Below are positions 57,230 to 64,000 of a stretch of DNA of 64,000 nucleotides, one piece after another; within the stretch, counting starts at the first letter, position 1; every line of letters starts with the position of its first letter. Both the position numbers and the translations under genes were made by a program. The DNA lies in contig JAGQRW010000007.1 in NCBI GenBank assembly GCA_020425085.1, positions 248,001 through 312,000 on the forward strand, read 5' to 3'. The notes under the pieces were generated by a model. That model saw only the letters and a list, made by a program, of their open reading frames with translations. It ran no database searches and was not told the origin of the DNA. The DNA comes from Paracoccaceae bacterium (GTDB lineage: Bacteria; Pseudomonadota; Alphaproteobacteria; Rhodobacterales; Rhodobacteraceae).

Positions 57230-58489
57230 ATGCGGGCAGTAAACGCAATTCTCGTTGGGGTTTTTTTGGTGGTTCCGGGTTTCGGGGCCGAGGCACAGAC
57301 ACTCCGTTCCGCCCGCGGACCGGCCGAAGTTCCGCCAGCCAGCTATTCCCAATCCTATTATGTCGATAGCCGTGGGTGTGCCTATATTCGGGCCGGTTAT
57401 GGCGGCACGGTGACCTGGGTTCCGCGGGTAATGCGCAGCGGGCGGCTGGTTTGCAATGAGACCCCCTCGGTGCAGGCGGTAGCAGGCGGGCCAGCCCCCG
57501 AGAAAAGGCAACCGAGTGCTGCGCAAGGGTTGAAGGTTGTGACCCCGGCCAAGCCAGCGACGAGTAGAGTTGCCGCATCCAAACCGAGCGGCGCCACATG
57601 GCCCCGAATTGCGCCAGTATCGGTGTCGGATCCTGCGGCGGTTCCCACAGTAACGGCCAAACCCGCGACTGTGGCCAAACCTGTCGTTTGGGTGGCTGCG
57701 GCCCCGACAACGACCTTCAAGGCCCGGCAGCAGGATGCAACTCCGGGTATTTATGCTGTCCGCACCGGCCCGCAACCGATTCATCCCGGCGATTATGTCA
57801 ACGGCCGGCTTGGTGGTGGACCCGTAGTCGCGATGGCGACCGACAAGGTCTTGAAGGTTGAGGTAACGCGCTTTTCGCCGCCTCCAGTGCCCAAGGGCTA
57901 TATTAGCCTGCTGGCCGAGGACAAGGTCAACCCCCGCTACGGCATTGGTAGCGCAACCGGCAAGGCGCAGATGGATCTGGTCTGGACCGAAACCATGCCG
58001 CGGCGGCTGATAGATGTCACCACCGGACAGGATGTCACCACGGTCTATGCCACAATCCGCTATCCCGAAACCTCGACCACGCAGTCGAGCCGGTCTTATG
58101 TCACTGCCAGTGCCGATGGTGCGGCACAGAACCGCAAACAGGGCCGGTCGCCTTCGGGACGGGATGCGGCTTCGCCCCGGAACATGACGGCGATCGAGGA
58201 TGTTTCAGCGACGGTTGATGCCGTTGCCCCCATCAAACCGATTACCGGATCGCAGGTGGTTTCGCAGTCCTTTGTTCAGGTGGCGACCTTTGGCAATCCT
58301 GCCAGCGCGTTACAGACAGCCCGGCAATTCGCCGCCGCCGGAATCCCTGCCGGAACCCAGGCGATCCGGCGCAAAGGCAAGCAATATCGGGTTGTTCTGC
58401 TTGGCCCGTTCAGCGATACGCGCCGGTTGCAGGTGGCGTTGAATGCGGCGCACCGGGCCGGGTTCGGGGATGCGTTTTCGACCCGCTGA
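57230..58489 (+). CDS. Exported SPOR-domain protein
   Basis: 419 residues. Signal peptide (cleavage near FGAEAQ), a small N-terminal domain with SRGCAYIRAGYGGTVTWVPR, a long low-complexity Ala/Pro/Thr linker (about 80-150), an unrecognised middle region, and a C-terminal SPOR domain (about 343-419) with SFVQVATFGNPASALQTA and YRVVLLGPFSDTRRLQ. SPOR domains bind denuded septal peptidoglycan, so a periplasmic role at the division site is expected. Confidence 0.87.
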   Translation: MRAVNAILVGVFLVVPGFGAEAQTLRSARGPAEVPPASYSQSYYVDSRGCAYIRAGYGGTVTWVPRVMRSGRLVCNETPSVQAVAGGPAPEKRQPSAAQGLKVVTPAKPATSRVAASKPSGATWPRIAPVSVSDPAAVPTVTAKPATVAKPVVWVAAAPTTTFKARQQDATPGIYAVRTGPQPIHPGDYVNGRLGGGPVVAMATDKVLKVEVTRFSPPPVPKGYISLLAEDKVNPRYGIGSATGKAQMDLVWTETMPRRLIDVTTGQDVTTVYATIRYPETSTTQSSRSYVTASADGAAQNRKQGRSPSGRDAASPRNMTAIEDVSATVDAVAPIKPITGSQVVSQSFVQVATFGNPASALQTARQFAAAGIPAGTQAIRRKGKQYRVVLLGPFSDTRRLQVALNAAHRAGFGDAFSTR

Positions 58490-58561
58490 GGGTGGTGCGC
58501 TGAAACGCGGTCTTGCGCGATATCCAGATCGCAAACCCATTGCGGATTTCCTGTCATCGGT

Positions 58562-59572
58562 TCACCCGGTATAGGGCTGGCCCTTGAGTCGGGTCTGGCC
58601 AAGCTGGATGTCCTGGCCATTGATGATGTCGGTAAACCGCGTCATATCGACATTCCGCCCTGAGATCACGACTGCCACCGGCCCGGCAATATTTCTGATC
58701 TGGCCATTGACAAGGACTGCGATACCGGCGGCCGCGGCACCCTCGGCGATCAATCGGTCCTCATGATAAAGCCGTTGCATCGCCGCGTAGATTTGCGCCT
58801 CACTGACCAGAAGGGTGTCGTCAAGCAGGCGGCTGCAAAGATCAAGTGTCAGGCGATTGTCGGCCATGATGCCACCGCCAAGACTGTCGGCAAGCGAGTC
58901 TACCTCGACCACATCAACCGGGTGGCCGGCGCGGATCGAGGCGTGCATTGCGGCGCCGTTTTCCATGGTCACACCGATGACGCGGATATCGGGTTTCAGC
59001 GCCTTGGCCCCAACTGCGACGCCGGCGGCAAGACCGCCACCTGACAGCGGGACGATCAGGGTGGCAAGGTCAGGGCGCGCCGTCAGCAGTTCCAGCGCAA
59101 TGGTGCCCTGTCCGGCGATCACGTCGGCATGGTCAAACGGCGACACCTCGGTCAGGCCCTCGGTTGCAACCAGCCGTTCAACCTCGGCCTGGGCATCGTC
59201 TTGGCTATGGCCGATGATCCTGACCTCGGCACCAAGGTCGCGGATGGCGCTGACCTTGATTTTGGGCACCAGTTCCGACATGCAGATCACCGCGCGAAGG
59301 CCATATTTTTGTGCCGCAAAAGCAATACCGCGCCCATGATTGCCGCTGGAACAGCAGGTGACACCCCTGGTCGCTGTCGGCAGGTTCAGTACCGCATTAA
59401 CCGCGCCACGCAGTTTGAACGCGCCGGTCGGTTGCATGCATTCCAGTTTCAGCAACACCTCGACCCCGGTTTTCCGGCTGAGATGGGGCGACGGCACCAG
59501 CGGCGTTGGTTGCGCAATCGCATAAATCGATTTCGCAGCCGCGCGGATGGCGTTCAGATCAGGGTTCGACAT
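58562..59572 (-). CDS. eutB: Hydroxyectoine-utilisation dehydratase EutB-like (threonine-dehydratase fold)
   Basis: 336 residues, PLP fold type II: Schiff-base Lys in QPTGAFKLRGAVNAVL, CSSGNHGRGIAFAAQ, phosphate loop PLSGGGLAAGVAVG. General threonine/serine dehydratase is the fallback. The EutB assignment comes from close pattern match and the divergent neighbour doeA, an ectoine hydrolase. With EutA and EutC, not seen here, EutB takes part in converting hydroxyectoine to ectoine. Confidence 0.78.
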   Translation of the reverse strand: MSNPDLNAIRAAAKSIYAIAQPTPLVPSPHLSRKTGVEVLLKLECMQPTGAFKLRGAVNAVLNLPTATRGVTCCSSGNHGRGIAFAAQKYGLRAVICMSELVPKIKVSAIRDLGAEVRIIGHSQDDAQAEVERLVATEGLTEVSPFDHADVIAGQGTIALELLTARPDLATLIVPLSGGGLAAGVAVGAKALKPDIRVIGVTMENGAAMHASIRAGHPVDVVEVDSLADSLGGGIMADNRLTLDLCSRLLDDTLLVSEAQIYAAMQRLYHEDRLIAEGAAAAGIAVLVNGQIRNIAGPVAVVISGRNVDMTRFTDIINGQDIQLGQTRLKGQPYTG

Positions 59573-59691
59573 GCCGGCCAGCTATGCACAAGAGCGACAG
59601 AAGCGCAATCGAGAGGCGAAAAAATGCCGTTTTCGGGCGATCCGGGCGGTTCACACAGCAATAATCTGGTGCAAGAAAACAGGAGGGTTTC

Positions 59692-60885
59692 ATGCCAGAT
59701 GTCGAGCTTGATTTCAACAAAGAGGAGTACGCCGCACGCCTGAAGGCGGTCAGGACCGCCATGGACAAAGCCGGGGTCGAGGTGCTTTTTACCTGTGATC
59801 CCAGCAACATGGCCTGGTTGAGCGGCTATGACGGCTGGTCGTTTTATGTGCATCAGGGGGTGCTGATCGGCCCCGAAGGCGATCCGGTTTTCTGGGGCCG
59901 CAATATGGATGCGGTGGGGGCGGCGAAAACCTGTTACATGGAATTGGCCGATATCCACGGCTATTCCGACGATTATGTCATGTCCACTGAACGCCACCCA
60001 ATGCAGGATCTGGCGGGGCTGATCCGCAGCTATGGCTGGCAGGCAAGGCGACTCGGGGTTGAGTTGGAGAATTATTATTACTCCGCCAAGGCACATCAGG
60101 TGTTGCAGGCTGAACTTGGCGGTAACATTGCCGATGTAACGGCGCTGGTGAACTGGTGTCGCGCGATCAAGTCCGAAACCGAACTGGCCTATATGCGTCG
60201 GGCTGCGAAGATTTCCGATCTGGTACAGGCGAAAATTCTGGAAACCTTTGAACCTGGCAAGCGCAAGAATGAAGTGGTGGCCGAGATTTACCACACCGCC
60301 ATCTGGGGAGGGGAGGATACCCTGGGTCGTTTCGGTGGTGACTATGCCGCGATCTGCCCGCTATTACCCACGGGGGATGAGGCGGCAGCGGCGCATCTGA
60401 CCTGGAACGACAAACCAGTTCCCGACAATTCCGGTACGTTTTTTGAAATTTCAGGTTGTTATCGCCGATATCACGCGCCCCTGTGCCGCACCATCTGGCT
60501 TGGCAAGCCACCCGCCGATGTCGCCCGGACCGAGGCGATCGTGCTGGAAGGCATCGAGGCCGGGATTGATGCAGCCCGGCCCGGCAATACGGCGGGCGAT
60601 GTGGCGCGGGCTTTTTACGCTGTTTTGAACCGGCACGGTGTTGAACGCGAAGGGCGTTGCGGTTATCCCATCGGCCTTAGCTATCCGCCTGACTGGGGCG
60701 AACGTACCTATTCGATCCGCCCTTCTGACACCACCATCCTGAAACCGAACATGACGTTTCATTTCATGCCCGCCCTCTGGATGGCGGATTGGGGGCTGGA
60801 AATCACCGAAACATTGCTGATAGGCGCATCCGGTGCGGCAACGCCTTTGTCGGATTACCCGCGCAGACTGTTTGTGAAAAACTAG
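59692..60885 (+). CDS. doeA: Ectoine hydrolase (M24 peptidase family)
   Basis: 397 residues with a creatinase/prolidase-like N-terminal domain ([18 protein letters not shown]) and an M24 pita-bread domain. [20 protein letters not shown] is characteristic of DoeA/EutD. The M24 metal ligands are not all obvious, as is usual for non-peptidase members. It opens the ectoine ring to N-acetyl-diaminobutyrate. AGGAGG lies 5 bp before the ATG. It overlaps aroQ convergently by 4 bp. Confidence 0.9.
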   Translation: MPDVELDFNKEEYAARLKAVRTAMDKAGVEVLFTCDPSNMAWLSGYDGWSFYVHQGVLIGPEGDPVFWGRNMDAVGAAKTCYMELADIHGYSDDYVMSTERHPMQDLAGLIRSYGWQARRLGVELENYYYSAKAHQVLQAELGGNIADVTALVNWCRAIKSETELAYMRRAAKISDLVQAKILETFEPGKRKNEVVAEIYHTAIWGGEDTLGRFGGDYAAICPLLPTGDEAAAAHLTWNDKPVPDNSGTFFEISGCYRRYHAPLCRTIWLGKPPADVARTEAIVLEGIEAGIDAARPGNTAGDVARAFYAVLNRHGVEREGRCGYPIGLSYPPDWGERTYSIRPSDTTILKPNMTFHFMPALWMADWGLEITETLLIGASGAATPLSDYPRRLFVKN

Positions 60886-61319
60886 GCCAGAAGTCTTGCC
60901 ATCCGCTGAACCGCAAGGCTGTAGCCCTGAACGCCGAAACCGGCGATCACCCCATCGGCCCGGCCCGAGACATAGGAATAGTGGCGAAACGCCTCGCGTT
61001 TGTGGATGTTGGAGATATGCACCTCCAGCACCGGGCCTTCAAAAGTGTTGAGCGCATCCAGCAGCGCGACCGAGGTATGGGTGAAGGCGGCCGGATTGAT
61101 GATGATTCCGGCGGCAACGCCACGCGCCTGATGGATCCAGTCGATCAGTTCGCCCTCGTGATTGGTCTGTTTCAGTTCGCAGGTCAACCCGAATTCGTTC
61201 GCTGTGACGGTGCATTCCCTGGCCACGTCATCAAGGCTGTCACGGCCATAGATGTCCGGCTCGCGCTTGCCCAGAAGGTTGAGGTTGGGGCCATTCAGGA
61301 TCAGTATGGTCTTGGTCAC
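60882..61319 (-). CDS. aroQ: 3-dehydroquinate dehydratase, type II
   Basis: 145 residues from GTG 61319 ([20 protein letters not shown]). Catalytic Tyr in [23 protein letters not shown], and [20 protein letters not shown] with the catalytic His. It dehydrates 3-dehydroquinate in the shikimate pathway. The upstream ATG 61349 would add ten atypical residues. Its end overlaps doeA. Confidence 0.95.
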   Translation of the reverse strand: MTKTILILNGPNLNLLGKREPDIYGRDSLDDVARECTVTANEFGLTCELKQTNHEGELIDWIHQARGVAAGIIINPAAFTHTSVALLDALNTFEGPVLEVHISNIHKREAFRHYSYVSGRADGVIAGFGVQGYSLAVQRMARLLA

Positions 61320-61570
61320 GAGGTTTTGCCTGCCATTCACGTCCGGCAAAATCCGGACCTCAGGCGCAAGGATAGATCAAATCCCGGGTTCTGCAAGAAC
61401 CTCTGTATCGTCTGATCGCCCGGTCGGATGCCCGATCACTTGATGAAATGAATTCCGCTGTGAATTTGTTTGCTCCGTCCCATCGAATTTGTCAGTATCC
61501 CAACAGTTCCTGTCGGCGCGAAAATCTGCGCTGTAACAAGAAGAATAAATCGCAACAGAGGAAACAGAAA

Positions 61571-62650
61571 ATGAAACAGACATATCGAAGATTGCCGTTG
61601 GCCCTGTCGGTGGCCGCAGTTTCAATGATCGGCCTGACGGCCGGGGCCGGGGCCGATACCCTCAGGCTGCTGACCTGGGGTGGGTATGCACCGGAAAACG
61701 TTGTGGCGATGTTTGAATCGGAAACCGGCCATACGGTTGAGGTCACGCTTTCCAACAACGAGGAAATGATTGCCAAACTGCGCGCCACTGGCGGCAGCGG
61801 TTTTGATCTTGCCCAGCCCAGCCAGGATCGCATCGCCGGTCCGCAGGCCGAATTCGGCATCTACAAGCCGATAGATTTGTCCAAGATCGTCGCCTCGCAG
61901 TTCATCCCTTCGATGCTGGCTGCGACCAAGGGAAACACCACGGTCGGTGGCGAGGTTTATGGCCTGCCGCATATCTGGGGCACCAGCGGGCTGGTTCTGG
62001 ACACCGTCAAGGCGGGGATGGTGCATGACTATACCGATCTTTGCCTGCCGGAACTGACAGGCAAGGTTTCCTATCGTCTGAAACGCCCGACCCTGATCGG
62101 GTTTGCCTTTGCCATGGGCATGGATCCGTTTGCCGCATATGGCGATGAGACCGCCTACAAGGCGATCATGGACAAGGTCGAGGCCAAGCTGATTGCCTGC
62201 AAACCCGTGGTCAAGACCTATTGGAGCGGCGGCGATGAATTGCTGGGCCTGTTACGTTCGGGCGAGGTGACGGCGGCGATGGCCTGGGATACCGGCGGCT
62301 GGAAGCTGAACGCCGAAAACCCCGATATCACCTTTGTTGCGCCAAAATCGGGTGCGCTTGGTTGGATCGACACCTTTGCGTTGCCTGCCAAAGGCAAGGC
62401 CGATGCGGCCGCCTATGACTGGATCAACTTTGTGATGCGCCCGGAAATCGCCGCGATGATCACTGAGTCGGCGGGCAACTTTACCGCCTCTAAGGGTGCG
62501 GATGAATTTGCTTCGGCGGATCTCAAGGCGCGGTATCAGGCCAGTTTTCCGCCCGCAGCCGTGGACAACATCAAATGGTATCCGCCGGTTCCCGCCGGTC
62601 TTGAGGCGATTGAAGGCGGTGTTCTGGACCGGGTGAAAGCCGCAAAATAA
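61571..62650 (+). CDS. Polyamine-type ABC transporter substrate-binding protein
   Basis: 359 residues. Signal peptide with cleavage near GAGA-DTL, then TLRLLTWGGYAPENVVAMFE, the typical PotD/PotF-type opening, and AMAWDTGGWKLN near 240. These proteins bind spermidine, putrescine or other small cationic organics; the ligand is not certain. GAGGAAA lies 7 bp before the ATG. A hairpin separates it from the ATPase gene. The 250-bp gap before it (61320-61570) holds the promoter region, with nothing else recognised. Confidence 0.88.
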   Translation: MKQTYRRLPLALSVAAVSMIGLTAGAGADTLRLLTWGGYAPENVVAMFESETGHTVEVTLSNNEEMIAKLRATGGSGFDLAQPSQDRIAGPQAEFGIYKPIDLSKIVASQFIPSMLAATKGNTTVGGEVYGLPHIWGTSGLVLDTVKAGMVHDYTDLCLPELTGKVSYRLKRPTLIGFAFAMGMDPFAAYGDETAYKAIMDKVEAKLIACKPVVKTYWSGGDELLGLLRSGEVTAAMAWDTGGWKLNAENPDITFVAPKSGALGWIDTFALPAKGKADAAAYDWINFVMRPEIAAMITESAGNFTASKGADEFASADLKARYQASFPPAAVDNIKWYPPVPAGLEAIEGGVLDRVKAAK

Positions 62651-62664
62651 GTTTGGGAAAAACC

Positions 62665-62706
62665 AGGGCGGCGCTGGTGTCGTGCCGGTGCCGCCCTTTG
62701 ATTTTG
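62665..62706 (+). promoter_or_regulatory. Intercistronic hairpin behind the binding-protein gene
   Basis: AGGGCGGC (62665-62672) pairs with GCCGCCCT (62690-62697), with partial pairing inside the loop, followed by TTGATTTT. It sits 15 bp after the stop codon and likely limits read-through into the permease genes or protects the upstream mRNA, like the stem after choX. Confidence 0.65.
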
Positions 62707-62720
62707 AGGTTGTCTTCGCC

Positions 62721-63821
62721 ATGGTCCCAGATCTTGAATGCCGCGAACTGACCAAAAGGTTCGGTGACAATCTGGCGGTCGGAAATGTATCGTTTCAGGT
62801 GCCGCCCGGCAGTTTCTTTTCGATCCTTGGCCCTTCGGGCTGTGGCAAGACCACGATCATGCGCATGATCGCGGGATTTCTGGCACCCACCAGCGGTGAC
62901 ATTCTGATCAAGGGAAACACGGTTCTGAACGTCGCGCCGAACAAGCGCCCGGTCAACATGGTGTTTCAGCATCTGGCGCTGTTTCCGATGATGAACATCG
63001 CCGACAATATCGGTTACGGCCTGCGCCGTCAGGGCATGCCAAAGGCGGAAATCAAGCGCCGGGTGGCCGAGGTTCTGGAACGTATCGGCCTGCCGGATGT
63101 CGCAATGCGCCGGGTGGATGAACTGTCGGGCGGCCAGAAACAAAGGATCGCCATCGCCCGCTGCATGGTGCTGGAACCTGACGTTTTGCTTCTGGATGAG
63201 CCGCTTGGCGCGCTTGATCTGAAGTTGCGCGAGCATATGAAGATCGAACTCAAGGCGTTGCAGGCCGATTTTGACACCACCTTTGTCTACATCACCCACG
63301 ATCAATCCGAAGCACTGGTGATGTCCGACCAGATCGCCGTGATGAATGATGGCCGATTTGAACAGATCGGCACCGCGCGTGAACTTTACTATCGCCCCGA
63401 ATCCGCCTTTGTGGCGGGGTTTGTCGGTGATGCCAACCGCTGGTCTGGCCGGGTTGAACGCCTGAATGGTGTCGAGGTTGAACTGCTAAGCGACAGCGGC
63501 ATGCGGATCAAGGGCTCCGGCCACGGGCGGAACCTGGCCAAGGGTGACCCTGCGGTGATCTATGTGCGCCCAGAGGCGATTGAACTGGCACGAACCAAGG
63601 CAGACCTAAGCAACCCGGACACGATGATATCCGGCAGGGTAAGCAGCGTACTGTTCAACGGTGCCGACAGTCGCATTCTGGTGCGCGCCGATGATGGCGG
63701 GGTTGAGATCGAGGTGGCGCTGCCACAAACCGGCGATTGTTCCGACATGCGGCAGGGTGATGAGGTTCACCTGGGCTGGAACGCCAATCAGGGTAACTGT
63801 TTTCAGGGCGGGGGCGATTGA
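62721..63821 (+). CDS. PotA-like ABC transporter ATP-binding protein
   Basis: 366 residues: Walker A LGPSGCGKTT, Q-loop VFQHLALFPMMNI, signature LSGGQKQRIAIARCM, Walker B LLLDEPLGALDLKLREHM, H-loop ITHDQSEAL, and a C-terminal TOBE domain (about 285-366). It powers import with the binding protein and the permease that begins one base upstream of its stop. ATG 62721 gives the usual family N-terminus. Confidence 0.92.
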   Translation: MVPDLECRELTKRFGDNLAVGNVSFQVPPGSFFSILGPSGCGKTTIMRMIAGFLAPTSGDILIKGNTVLNVAPNKRPVNMVFQHLALFPMMNIADNIGYGLRRQGMPKAEIKRRVAEVLERIGLPDVAMRRVDELSGGQKQRIAIARCMVLEPDVLLLDEPLGALDLKLREHMKIELKALQADFDTTFVYITHDQSEALVMSDQIAVMNDGRFEQIGTARELYYRPESAFVAGFVGDANRWSGRVERLNGVEVELLSDSGMRIKGSGHGRNLAKGDPAVIYVRPEAIELARTKADLSNPDTMISGRVSSVLFNGADSRILVRADDGGVEIEVALPQTGDCSDMRQGDEVHLGWNANQGNCFQGGGD

Positions 63822-64000
63822 TGCGCACCGAATTGCGGCTGGGTTTCTTTCTGCTGCTGACCCCCTTGGTTCTGTGGCTGTCGCTGCTGATCATCATTCC
63901 GCATATCGACATGTTTCTGGTGTCGCTGCGCGAACGCATCGGTGTTGGCAAATATCAGCTAAGCCTTGCCAATTATCTGACTTTTCTGGAGGAACCGTTA
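63821..64000 (+). CDS. ABC transporter permease, N-terminus (cut by window end)
   Basis: The first 60 residues: one strong membrane helix (GFFLLLTPLVLWLSLLIIIP) followed by HIDMFLVSLRERIGVGKYQL and LANYLTFLEEP, as in PotB-like permeases. The ATG overlaps the ATPase stop (TGATG). The rest lies outside. Confidence 0.85.
   Translation, partial: MRTELRLGFFLLLTPLVLWLSLLIIIPHIDMFLVSLRERIGVGKYQLSLANYLTFLEEPL

Overview
The window looks like chromosomal DNA of an alphaproteobacterium of the Rhodobacterales (Roseobacter/Paracoccaceae type). Supporting signs are a tRNA-His gene without an encoded G-1 and with A73; a 6S RNA gene immediately upstream of 5-formyl-THF cyclo-ligase; a complete pccB/pccA/mcm set next to a PccR-like regulator; MmcB, Hint_2, DUF6497 and VPLPA-CTERM proteins; and a family of hairpin-rich intergenic elements ending in GGAGTATTTnTnGAACAATGAA. 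No insertion sequence, prophage, CRISPR array or rRNA operon is visible. Genes are densely packed with many 1-14 bp overlaps.

Layout. 1-1.6 kb: end of the heterotetrameric sarcosine oxidase operon (soxA C-terminus, soxG), then tRNA-His on the minus strand. 1.8-10.5 kb: DUF6324-like protein, mmcB, 6S RNA, 5-FCL, a YmdB-type phosphoesterase, two transporters, a PatB-type C-S lyase, and the translation operon def - degenerate def paralogue - fmt. 10.5-17.8 kb: envelope and sulfation genes (GlsB-like, SRPBCC, nudC, an arylsulfotransferase-like propeller, two small membrane proteins, a PAPS sulfotransferase), SRP RNA, a Hint-domain protein and a YpfJ-type metalloprotease. 18-22.7 kb: dnaX - ybaB - recR, a VPLPA-CTERM surface protein with its own sigma-70-like promoter, hemF. 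22.8-28.7 kb: choline uptake and oxidation (choXWV with a flavodoxin gene inside the operon, betI, betA), with a BetI-type operator between choX and betI but no betB. 29-34.7 kb: a membrane protein, a threonine-dehydratase-like enzyme, a YdcH protein, the PccR-type regulator, a Bcr/CflA exporter and a proline-racemase-family enzyme.

34.8-47.9 kb is the propionate module. prpE activates propionate, pccA/pccB carboxylate propionyl-CoA, mcm isomerises methylmalonyl-CoA to succinyl-CoA, and maeB returns C4 acid to pyruvate. TTTGC/GCAAA half-sites occur upstream of both pccB and pccR. A 17-bp inverted repeat sits just upstream of maeB. Small, little-characterised Rhodobacterales proteins are embedded in the operon.

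48-53.3 kb holds a four-gene signalling module: a Cys-less periplasmic SUOX-like protein, a membrane histidine kinase whose ATPase and receiver domains are degenerate, an intact soluble hybrid kinase (HisKA-HATPase-REC-Hpt), and a sigma-54 response regulator. This is the most unusual biology in the window. 53.4-58.5 kb: pyrimidine/deoxyribonucleoside salvage (cdd-deoA-deoB-upp) and a SPOR protein. 58.5-64 kb: eutB and doeA (hydroxyectoine/ectoine catabolism) in divergent orientation, aroQ, and the start of a polyamine-type ABC transporter cut by the window edge. Betaine/choline, sarcosine and ectoine genes together suggest an organism that feeds on compatible solutes, probably marine; this habitat is an inference.
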